A stretch of DNA of 6,526 bases from positions 1-6,526 of the forward strand of contig WFRT01000292.1 in assembly GCA_015486445.1 (NCBI GenBank), read 5' to 3'. Origin of the DNA: Pseudomonadota bacterium (lineage in GTDB: Bacteria > Desulfobacterota > Anaeroferrophillalia > Anaeroferrophillales > Tharpellaceae). Under the pieces are notes generated by a model that saw nothing but the letters and a program-made list of their open reading frames with translations, searched no databases and was not told the origin of the DNA. Shown here piece after piece: positions 1-5,502 of this stretch. The translations under genes and the position numbers were made by a program. Position 1 is the stretch's first letter, and each line of letters starts with the position of its first letter.

Positions 1-1827
1 CAGTATCCCAACCCCACAGTGCGCTGGGTTATTTCCAACACCGACAATTCCGCCACCGGAGCAGGAACCTGGTTTGTCGCCAAAGAGGCCGTCGCCATTC
101 CTTTAAACGATATCGGTTCCGCCTGGCAGTCTTATACTATCGAGCTCAAAGCAGACAATTTTTTTCTCTGGCCTTGGGGTACGGCGACCCCGCAAAGTTT
201 TGCAGATGTCCTGAAAAACTGTAAATATATTGGCTTGACGCTTTACAGCAACGCTCCAGATAACCATAACTGGTCTTGGGGATCTGAAGGCACTTATTAT
301 ATTTTGCCGGACTACGGGGCCTATGTTCCCACCTCCGGTTCCGCGGGCATCCTGGCTCTGGATAATTTTTCCGTGTATCGGCCAGGACAGTCTTTCGATG
401 ATTTCAACCTGGTTGACCAGACCCCGACCAGCCCGCTGGCCCAGCCCGACCCTTCTGATGATCATGCCAGGTATCTCTGCGGTTTCGGTAAGGACAGCGA
501 GTTTACGATATTTTTCGAGGATCGCAAGGACGGCGGCCGGATAAAGTTTGTTCATACCGAGCACGGTCCCGGGTGCTTTCCCGAGCGGGCTACCGCAACC
601 AATATCAACGATACCCATTTCCTGGTCAAGCCCTGGCCGATTTCCGTCAGCGGGGCCAGTTTTGCCTACCGGGCCTGGGCCTCGGTCGGCAACGACGAAG
701 ACCACCATTTCTATGTTGCCAACGATCTCGACAACTGGACCCTGGTTTCCACCTTCCAGATTCCCAATACACCCTCCCTGGGCAACGGCTACGGCTATGT
801 TTATTACGGTTTCCACGACGTTATAAAGATAAACGGTACATACTATGCCTTTGCGGAAACCAATACCGGCCATACCGTGATCGTCCGGAGTTCAAACGGC
901 GATGACCAATGGGAGGCCTTTGCCCACATGGGAGGCATCGGTGGCCAGTGTCCCCTGGGAACTCCATGGGGGGCTACGGGTTGGACCGGCCGGGGCAACT
1001 TCTTCGATCTCGGCAACGACCGGGGGATGGGCAAGCTCTATATCGATCCCCGGGATACAACCTTCTACCTGGCCATCAATACCGAGGCCAAAGCCAGCCT
1101 GCCGCCGGACCAGCTTGAGGCGGCCTTTATCAATCCTGACAACTGGACCTGGCGGGACGGTACCACCGGGGCTCCGACCGGTTCGGCCGCCATCGCCACG
1201 GCGACCAGCGGTCATGATCTCAAGGAGGGCTGGCTTCTGCCCCGTTCCCGGGTTACGCCCGATTGGACGATAATCTATGACGCCAACTTTCCGGCGGCCG
1301 GCACCGGCGGGAAAAACCTGGGATACTACGGGCCGGCCACCAACGATCTCGCGGTGACAAAGGAATTTATCACCGGCCCGCCCTATGTCGCCGGGGATAC
1401 GGTGGAATACCGAATTAGGGTTACCAACCTGGGTAACAAGGAATCCACCAATATAATTCTGACCGATTTTTTTACCAACCAGGGCGATTTTGTCATCGAG
1501 GTTGACGAAAACCCGACGGGAGCCGGAATTGCCTGCAACTGTTCGGGAACTTCGCCCTGCAGTTGCAGCATCGACCGGCTGGGCAGGGATGAGTACGTGG
1601 TTTTCAAGGCCCGGGGAAAGATTGCCGCGGTGGGCAACTTCACCAACCTGGTTGAGGTGACGGCCGACCAGTTCGACTGCAACCTGCCCAACAACCGGTC
1701 CATGGTCAATGCCCGGGCGGAATCGCCGTCGGTGCCGACCCTGGGTGAAGCGGCAGCTTTCGGCCTGTTGCTGCTTTTGACGGTGGTCGCCCTGTATCGT
1801 CGTAATAAGGGCTTTACCATCGGTTGA
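1..1827 (+). CDS. Large exported protein with DUF11-like domain and IPTL-CTERM-type sorting tail (5' partial)
   Basis: The frame is open from base 1 and no ribosome site precedes the GTG at 19, so the gene begins left of the window; 608 codons are visible. Codons 1-125 are rich in Trp, Tyr, Asn and Gly and look like a beta-sandwich or carbohydrate-binding type region ending in LDNFSVY. Codons about 140-440 have repeated aromatic/Asp-rich strands (YRAWASVGNDEDHHFYVAND, HDVIKINGTYYAF) resembling a beta-propeller of the glycosidase or sialidase kind; this is a weak guess and I see no certain catalytic residues. Codons about 448-573 (NDLAVTKEF... GDTVEYRIRVTNLGN) match the DUF11/conserved-repeat fold of surface proteins, with a Cys-rich insert CNCSGTSPCSCS. 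The C terminus has VPTLGEAAAFG at 578, a hydrophobic span, then YRRNK: an IPTL-CTERM-like signal for cleavage by an exosortase-type protease. The usual Trp after the PTL motif is Ala here. The signal peptide would lie outside the window. Substrate or partner is unknown. Confidence 0.82.
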   Translation, partial: QYPNPTVRWVISNTDNSATGAGTWFVAKEAVAIPLNDIGSAWQSYTIELKADNFFLWPWGTATPQSFADVLKNCKYIGLTLYSNAPDNHNWSWGSEGTYYILPDYGAYVPTSGSAGILALDNFSVYRPGQSFDDFNLVDQTPTSPLAQPDPSDDHARYLCGFGKDSEFTIFFEDRKDGGRIKFVHTEHGPGCFPERATATNINDTHFLVKPWPISVSGASFAYRAWASVGNDEDHHFYVANDLDNWTLVSTFQIPNTPSLGNGYGYVYYGFHDVIKINGTYYAFAETNTGHTVIVRSSNGDDQWEAFAHMGGIGGQCPLGTPWGATGWTGRGNFFDLGNDRGMGKLYIDPRDTTFYLAINTEAKASLPPDQLEAAFINPDNWTWRDGTTGAPTGSAAIATATSGHDLKEGWLLPRSRVTPDWTIIYDANFPAAGTGGKNLGYYGPATNDLAVTKEFITGPPYVAGDTVEYRIRVTNLGNKESTNIILTDFFTNQGDFVIEVDENPTGAGIACNCSGTSPCSCSIDRLGRDEYVVFKARGKIAAVGNFTNLVEVTADQFDCNLPNNRSMVNARAESPSVPTLGEAAAFGLLLLLTVVALYRRNKGFTIG

Positions 1828-1911
1828 ACCGTGGTCCCGGGTGCTTGCTGGTCGTGGCCCGGCTTTTTAAAGCCGGGAGACGCAAGTTGCAGACGGAAAG
1901 CAAAAGTCATT

Positions 1912-1961
1912 AAAAAAGCCGTGGCCGCTTGCAGAGAGCGGCCACGGCTTTTACTTTTTTT
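1912..1961. terminator. Bidirectional rho-independent terminator
   Basis: A perfect 13-bp stem (1917-1929 with 1937-1949) extends to 16 bp through A-T pairs and closes a 7-base loop (1930-1936). On the plus strand it is followed by TTTT, AC and seven Ts. On the minus strand the A run at 1912-1917 reads as six Us followed by AA. It can therefore end the exported-protein transcript from the left and the tRNA-Gly transcript from the right, whose 3' end is only 2 bases away. Confidence 0.9.
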
Positions 1962-1962
1962 C

Positions 1963-2038
1963 TGGAGCGGGATACGGGATTCGAACCCGCGACTTTCAGC
2001 TTGGGAAGCTGACACTCTACCAACTGAGTTAATCCCGC
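1963..2038 (-). tRNA. tRNA-Gly (anticodon CCC)
   Basis: Read on the minus strand, the gene is a complete 76-nt cloverleaf. The acceptor stem is GCGGGAT/ATCCCGC. The D arm is ACTC-AGTTGGTA-GAGT. The anticodon stem TCAGC/GCTGA holds the loop TTCCCAA, giving anticodon CCC (bases 34-36). The T arm is GCGGG-TTCGAAT-CCCGT. The discriminator base is U, as in bacterial tRNA-Gly, and the CCA end is encoded (TGG at 1963-1965 on the plus strand). It decodes GGG. I derived the folding by hand; every stem pairs without a mismatch apart from a G-T at the end of the T stem. Confidence 0.96.
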
Positions 2039-2062
2039 CGGTCAAGTTTTTCGCCCTGCGCA

Positions 2063-2090
2063 ATTACAATGAAATCCCGCCTTTTGTCAA
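2063..2090 (-). promoter_or_regulatory. Sigma-70 promoter of the tRNA-Gly gene
   Basis: On the minus strand a perfect -35 box TTGACA (2085-2090) is separated by 16 bases from TGTAAT (2063-2068; 5 of 6 match to TATAAT). The -10 box ends about 24 bases before the tRNA 5' end. The bases after it (TGCGCAGGGCG) are GC-rich, as is usual for stable-RNA promoters under stringent control; that regulation is inferred. Confidence 0.7.
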
Positions 2091-2117
2091 TCTCTTTTTG
2101 CCTGATTTAGATTTTAC

Positions 2118-2158
2118 TTCACAAAAACAACTATTTAGTGTATGGTAAACAACTGTTT
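2118..2158 (+). promoter_or_regulatory. Candidate promoter and operator of the aminomutase gene
   Basis: TTCACA (2118-2123) and TATGGT (2141-2146) are 17 bases apart and match the sigma-70 boxes at 5 of 6 and 4 of 6 positions. The octamer AAACAACT occurs at 2125-2132 and again at 2147-2154, exactly 22 bp apart, which is about two helical turns. The second copy lies within a perfect inverted repeat AAACA-AC-TGTTT (2147-2158) directly after the -10 box. The region is AT-rich, unlike its surroundings, so chance matches are a real possibility. Confidence 0.35.
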
Positions 2159-2210
2159 TGTTTTTTTCGCGCGATAATTTCAGCTATTTTCCGGATGCTT
2201 GGCTCAAGTT

Positions 2211-4043
2211 ATGGAAGAAACCTTGATAAAAGCTTGTGATATTTCCAGTCTGCGCCAGGTTGTGCCTGAGCTTTTTGAGCTGGATGCCGGGGAATGTGCC
2301 AGTCGGGAAAAGTGGCGGCGGGATCTTCTGGTTTTTCTCGATACTCTTTCCGGTGCCGCCCGAGAACGTCTGGTCGAAAGTGCTCCCGGTCAGGCCGCCC
2401 GGGCCGGCACCTGCGCGGCTATTTTAAGAACCATGTTCAACCCCGTTGCCGAACGTAAAGCAGGCTTCAGCGTGGTCCAGGCTTTGAAAGACCTGGTTTG
2501 CGGGATTGAACGTGATGATTTGCAGCCGGCTTTTTTTGCCGAACTGGTTCATCTCTTTGCCGGGGCCTGCGGCCGGGAAGGGGAGTATCCCGCAATTATC
2601 GATGGTGACCACGGGAGCAGCCAGCTTGAGGGCCGCGAGGCTGCCATCCAACGCTCGCGTCAGCTCGATGAACTGGTGCAGCGGGTTCAGGCTTTCGATT
2701 CCCGCTACGGTAACGGCCTGGTTTCCGAGAGTGTTGAACGCCGCTGCCGGCGGCGGCGGCGGATCCTTGATTTTTTCGCTGCTACCGAAGAGCAGTGGGG
2801 GGACTGGCACTGGCAGGTTGAACATGTCATCCAGGATATCGAAACCCTGGCGCAGTTGGTAGATCTTGCCCCGGAAGAGGCCGAGGCCGTAGCCCGGGCC
2901 CGGCGTCATCGTCTGCCTTTCGGGGTGACCCCCCACTATCTTTCCCTGATGGACGAGTTTACGGCAGGAACCGCCCCAGGCCAGCGGCGCGACGCCATTA
3001 TCAGGGCCCAGGTTTTGCCGCCGACGGAGTATGTCGATGCGGTGGTTGCCACCCAGGCCCGGACCGATTATCACGTCGATCTCGATTTTATGCGGGAAAA
3101 GGACACTTCGCCGATTGACCTGATTACCCGCCGTTACCCCGCTATCTGTATCTTCAAGCCTTTCAACACCTGCCCCCAGATCTGTGTCTACTGCCAGCGT
3201 AACTGGGAGATCGCCGATGCGATGGCCGCCGATGCCCTGGCCCCCGAAGGTAAGATTGAGGCCGCGATCAACTGGATTGCCGAGCATCCGGCAATCCGCG
3301 AGGTTTTGATTACCGGCGGCGACCCGCTGGCCCTGGATGACGACACCCTGGAACAGATTATCGGGCGGGTGGCGGCAATTCCCACGGTCGAGCGCATTCG
3401 TATCGGAACCCGGACCCTGGTGACCATGCCGATGCGGATTACCGAACGCCTGGCCCGGTTTCTCGGTTCCCTGCGGCGGCCCGGGGAGTTGGAGGTTGTC
3501 GTCGTCACCCACATTGAGCACACCTATGAGCTGACTCCCGAGGTCGTCGCCGCGGTCGACCGGCTCCGGCGCCAGGGCATCGGGGTCTACAACCAGTTGG
3601 TGTTCACGTTTTTTGTTTCCCGTCGTTTCGAGGTCGCCAAGCTGCGTCGCACCTTGCGCCGAATCGGGATCGATTCCTACTACTCCTTCAACACCAAGGG
3701 CAAGCAGGAAACCTCCGCCTACCGGGTGCCGATCGCCCGCCTGCTCCAGGAACAGACCGAGGAAGCCCGCCTGGCCCCGGGCATCGAGCGTACCGACGAG
3801 GCGGTTTTCAACGTTCCCGGCCAGGGCAAGACCTATATCCGATCGACCCGCCAGCGCCGGGTCATCGGCCTGGCTCCCAACGGTTCCCGGATCTATGAAT
3901 TTTTTCCCTGGGAAGAGGGCATTGTCCGGGTGCCTCCTCCATCCTACATCGCCCGCGACGTTCCCATTTACGACTACCTCGCAAGGCTTGAGGCGATAGG
4001 TGAAAAGCTCGAAGACTACGCTTCGATCTGGTACTACTATTGA
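2211..4043 (+). CDS. Radical-SAM PLP-dependent amino acid 2,3-aminomutase (KamA family; probable glutamate 2,3-aminomutase)
   Basis: 610 residues from ATG 2211; TTG 2199 in frame is an alternative start, and neither has a clear ribosome site. Residues from about 185 on align with lysine 2,3-aminomutase: WGDWHWQ (196), then CPQICVYC, whose Cys 321, 325 and 328 form the CxxxCxxC site for the SAM-bound [4Fe-4S] cluster. Arg330 matches the arginine that holds the substrate alpha-carboxylate, TGGDPL lies at 368-373, and VPGQGK ends in Lys540, the expected PLP Schiff-base lysine. The two Asp residues that bind the lysine side-chain amine (D293 and D330 in the clostridial enzyme) are Lys496 (in YYSFNTKGK) and Asn534 here. 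That pair is reported for glutamate 2,3-aminomutase, so conversion of L-glutamate to beta-glutamate, an osmolyte in some anaerobes, is the best guess. The enzyme should be cytosolic and oxygen-sensitive. Residues 1-185 form an extra N-terminal region without a motif I recognise, ending in an Arg-rich stretch. The gene appears monocistronic. Confidence 0.9.
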   Translation: MEETLIKACDISSLRQVVPELFELDAGECASREKWRRDLLVFLDTLSGAARERLVESAPGQAARAGTCAAILRTMFNPVAERKAGFSVVQALKDLVCGIERDDLQPAFFAELVHLFAGACGREGEYPAIIDGDHGSSQLEGREAAIQRSRQLDELVQRVQAFDSRYGNGLVSESVERRCRRRRRILDFFAATEEQWGDWHWQVEHVIQDIETLAQLVDLAPEEAEAVARARRHRLPFGVTPHYLSLMDEFTAGTAPGQRRDAIIRAQVLPPTEYVDAVVATQARTDYHVDLDFMREKDTSPIDLITRRYPAICIFKPFNTCPQICVYCQRNWEIADAMAADALAPEGKIEAAINWIAEHPAIREVLITGGDPLALDDDTLEQIIGRVAAIPTVERIRIGTRTLVTMPMRITERLARFLGSLRRPGELEVVVVTHIEHTYELTPEVVAAVDRLRRQGIGVYNQLVFTFFVSRRFEVAKLRRTLRRIGIDSYYSFNTKGKQETSAYRVPIARLLQEQTEEARLAPGIERTDEAVFNVPGQGKTYIRSTRQRRVIGLAPNGSRIYEFFPWEEGIVRVPPPSYIARDVPIYDYLARLEAIGEKLEDYASIWYYY

Positions 4044-4097
4044 TGGCGTCGTAAAAACTCTTCATCTGCTGCGTTCCCCTCGCCGTGAGCGCAGCGA

Positions 4098-4117
4098 GGA
4101 AGTGCCCTTGGGGTGCA
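4098..4117 (+). repeat. 20-bp direct repeat, copy 1
   Basis: GGAAGTGCCCTTGGGGTGCA, identical to the copy at 4185-4204 (spacing 87 bp). It directly follows, and by two bases overlaps, the hairpin arms CCTCGC/GCGAGG (4078-4083 with 4094-4099). Confidence 0.8.
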
Positions 4118-4184
4118 ACCTTCGTCACTGCGGCGTACTGTATGTACGCCTCATTCCTCAGGTTTCGGGCGCCTTGCGCCCAAC

Positions 4185-4204
4185 GGAAGTGCCCTTGGGG
4201 TGCA
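4185..4204 (+). repeat. 20-bp direct repeat, copy 2
   Basis: Exact second copy of the 20-mer. It follows the unrelated hairpin GGGCGC-CTT-GCGCCC (4167-4181) by three bases and ends next to the right inverted arm of the larger element. Confidence 0.8.
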
Positions 4205-4228
4205 TATGAAGCTTTTTACTTAGCCATC

Positions 4229-4393
4229 GAATATTTTGACATTTTACGAGTTTGTCACTATTAATCAGGTTTCGTCCGGTTGGAACGTTGCCGGAATGCC
4301 CGGGCTGTAGACCTTGCCCCGGACCCTGCCGATCATTGATCCGTAAAACCCCGCCGCCGAAACGGGCGGTGAATTTATCGTTGGAGCGCTGTC
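4229..4393 (+). other. Leader region upstream of the MoaD-like gene, no gene seen
   Basis: No convincing coding frame is present. Small stem candidates are visible: TCCGG/CCGGA (4275-4279 with 4291-4295), the palindrome GCCCGGGC (4298-4305), and CCGCC-GAAACG-GGCGG (4354-4369). None has a U tract, so none looks like a terminator. The leader does not match any riboswitch consensus I can recall. The promoter of the downstream operon probably lies here or inside the repeat, but I find no strong -35/-10 pair. Confidence 0.4.
4383..4386 (+). promoter_or_regulatory. Ribosome binding site for the MoaD-like gene
   Basis: GGAG sits 7 bases before TTG 4394. It supports this unusual start codon, and no better start codon lies nearby in the frame. 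Confidence 0.7.
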
Positions 4394-4618
4394 TTGCGGG
4401 TTACGGTTAAATTTTTCGCCGGTTTCAGAGAAGGGCGTTTCAAGTCCCGGGAGATTGAGTTTCCCGGCCCGCCGACCGTGGCCGCGATACTGGAACGTTA
4501 TGCCATTTCCCCGGATGCGGTCGGAGTTGTGCTTTGCAACGGCCGTCATGTCGATTTTTCCCACCGGCTTGCAGACGGCGAAACCTGTTCCATCTTCCCC
4601 AAGGTCGGCGGCGGATGA
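4394..4618 (+). CDS. MoaD/ThiS-family ubiquitin-like sulfur-carrier protein
   Basis: 74 residues, a normal size for MoaD/ThiS. It begins at TTG 4394 behind a GGAG site. The sequence has the beta-grasp pattern: MRVTVKFFAGFRE as first strand and turn, TVAAILERYAI as the helix, then VVLCNGRHVDFSHRLADGETCSIFPKVGGG. The closing FPKVGGG corresponds to the FPPVAGG end of MoaD, with the C-terminal Gly that is adenylated by an E1-like enzyme and then thiocarboxylated to donate sulfur, typically for the dithiolene of molybdopterin or tungstopterin, or for thiamine. One extra Gly follows the usual pair. Its stop codon overlaps the start of the E1-like gene (ATGA), so the two are translationally coupled and very likely partners. 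Whether it serves molybdenum, tungsten or another pathway cannot be told from this window; the closest arrangement I know is beside aldehyde:ferredoxin oxidoreductase genes. Confidence 0.88.
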   Translation: MRVTVKFFAGFREGRFKSREIEFPGPPTVAAILERYAISPDAVGVVLCNGRHVDFSHRLADGETCSIFPKVGGG

Positions 4619-5502
4619 GCGATCGGGATATTTTTGCTGGCGGTGCTTTACCGGCCCGGCCCGGCCGGGTACCAGGCCGGGTAAAAGAAAAGCTCGAAAT
4701 CTTTCTTCGCTCCGAGGCCGTTGAAGACGGGCTGGTACCCCTGGCCGCCACCCGGGCCGTGGCCGGTCGCTTTTCTCTTTCCCTGTCCGCGGTCGAAAGG
4801 TTTGTGCTTAAGATCGGTCTTTTCCCGCTCCGCTATCGGCGGCAGCGCGGATTGTTCGGGACCCGGGGGCAGCTGCGCCTGCTCCGGGCCCGGGTCGGCG
4901 TGATTGGCTGCGGAGGGCTTGGCGGAGCGATTTTTGAGATGCTGGTCCGGGCCGGGACGGGAACCATCCTGGCCGTCGATTTTGACATTTTCTCCGAATC
5001 CAACCTGAATCGCCAGGCCCTCTGCTCGGTTGAGGGACTCGGTCGCCCCAAGGCCGAGGTCGCCCGGCAGCGGGCTTTGAGTCTCAACCCGGCGGTCGAA
5101 GTCATCCCGCTGGTTATGCCGTTCCAGGAACCGGCGGCCCGGCAACGGCTTGCGGGTTGTGATCTTGTTTTTGACGGGCTTGATTCAATTCCGGCCCGCC
5201 TGGAACTGGCCGCTTTCTGCGCCGCATCAGATCTTTACCTGGTCCACGGCGCGGTGGCCGGCTGGTGCGGCCAGACTGCCGTGATTCCCCCCGGCGGCAA
5301 TCGCCTGGCCGAATTCTATCCCGCCGGAAAAGCTTCCCCCGATAATCCCGAACCGGTCAACCTTGCCCCCACGGTCAACGCCGTCGCCGCCTTCCAGGTT
5401 GCCGCCGGCCTGCGTTTCCTGCTGGGCGACCAGGCCCCGGACTCTCTTTCCGGCGGGGCCTTTCTCGATCTTTCCGGTCCCGAACTGGAGACCTGGTCTT
5501 GA
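4615..5502 (+). CDS. E1-like adenylyltransferase, ThiF/MoeB/HesA family, zinc-site-less
   Basis: 295 residues from ATG 4615, which overlaps the carrier-protein stop by 4 bases; translational coupling supports this start over upstream in-frame codons. Residues 1-70 are a charged helical region (LAATRAVAGRFSLSLSAVERFVL), helix-turn-helix-like and similar to the N terminus of HesA/ThiF proteins linked to tungsten oxidoreductases. RYRRQ at 73-77 is the conserved family entry motif. The ATP-binding Rossmann part shows GCGGLG (98-103), VDFD with Asp122 and Asp124, NLNRQ (130-134) with its catalytic Arg, GRPK with Lys146, and DLVFDGLDS (183-191). It should adenylate the C-terminal Gly of the neighbouring carrier. 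The paired CxxC zinc motifs of MoeB and ThiF are missing: the region reads FYPAGKASPDNPEPVNLAPTVNAVAAFQ. The C-terminal LAPTVNAVAAFQVAAGLRFLLG matches the family closing helix. Reaction and partner are inferred from family and context. Confidence 0.88.
   Translation: MSDRDIFAGGALPARPGRVPGRVKEKLEIFLRSEAVEDGLVPLAATRAVAGRFSLSLSAVERFVLKIGLFPLRYRRQRGLFGTRGQLRLLRARVGVIGCGGLGGAIFEMLVRAGTGTILAVDFDIFSESNLNRQALCSVEGLGRPKAEVARQRALSLNPAVEVIPLVMPFQEPAARQRLAGCDLVFDGLDSIPARLELAAFCAASDLYLVHGAVAGWCGQTAVIPPGGNRLAEFYPAGKASPDNPEPVNLAPTVNAVAAFQVAAGLRFLLGDQAPDSLSGGAFLDLSGPELETWS
5487..5490 (+). promoter_or_regulatory. Ribosome binding site for the AmpG-like gene
   Basis: GGAG within the end of the preceding gene lies 8 bases before TTG 5499. 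It decides the start of the permease gene. Confidence 0.65.

Larger units (their letters stand above)
4042..4228. repeat. Intergenic palindromic (MITE-like) repeat element
   Basis: The ends are imperfect inverted repeats. The left arm 4042-4065 and the right arm 4206-4228 share ATGAAG, TTTTTAC and GCCATC when one is reversed. Inside lie a perfect 7-bp hairpin GGCGTAC/GTACGCC (4132-4138 with 4144-4150) followed by CTCATTCCTC, plus two further GC-rich hairpins (4078-4083 with 4094-4099; 4167-4172 with 4176-4181). No coding frame is plausible. The left end supplies the last two bases of the aminomutase stop codon. The style is like dispersed repeats I recall from Geobacter and Desulfuromonas relatives; that is memory, not a search. 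A second possible right end is ATTTTACGAGTTTGTCA up to 4257, which also mirrors the left TCGTAAAA. Confidence 0.65.

Noticed and set aside
103..873. Minus-strand frame of 256 residues
   Set aside because: It is opposite the exported-protein gene, shows no family features and no ribosome site.
1858..1877. Inverted repeat CCCGGCTTT-TT-AAAGCCGGG after the first gene
   Set aside because: It has no T run after it on either strand, and the strong terminator 40 bases on explains transcript ending.
1831..2148. Plus-strand frame of 105 residues
   Set aside because: It runs across the terminator and the tRNA gene and contains the antisense of the tRNA, a common false prediction.
2424..3521. Minus-strand frame of about 365 residues
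   Set aside because: It lies wholly opposite the aminomutase, which has recognisable catalytic motifs; the antisense protein has none.
4098..4204. CRISPR array
   Set aside because: There are only two copies of a 20-mer, 87 bp apart, inside a palindromic element; there is no regular repeat-spacer pattern and no cas gene.
4534..4614. 27-residue upstream extension of the E1-like protein
   Set aside because: It would overlap most of the end of the carrier gene; the ATGA junction at 4615 is the natural start and the extension (RRR-rich, Pro/Phe) is not family-like.
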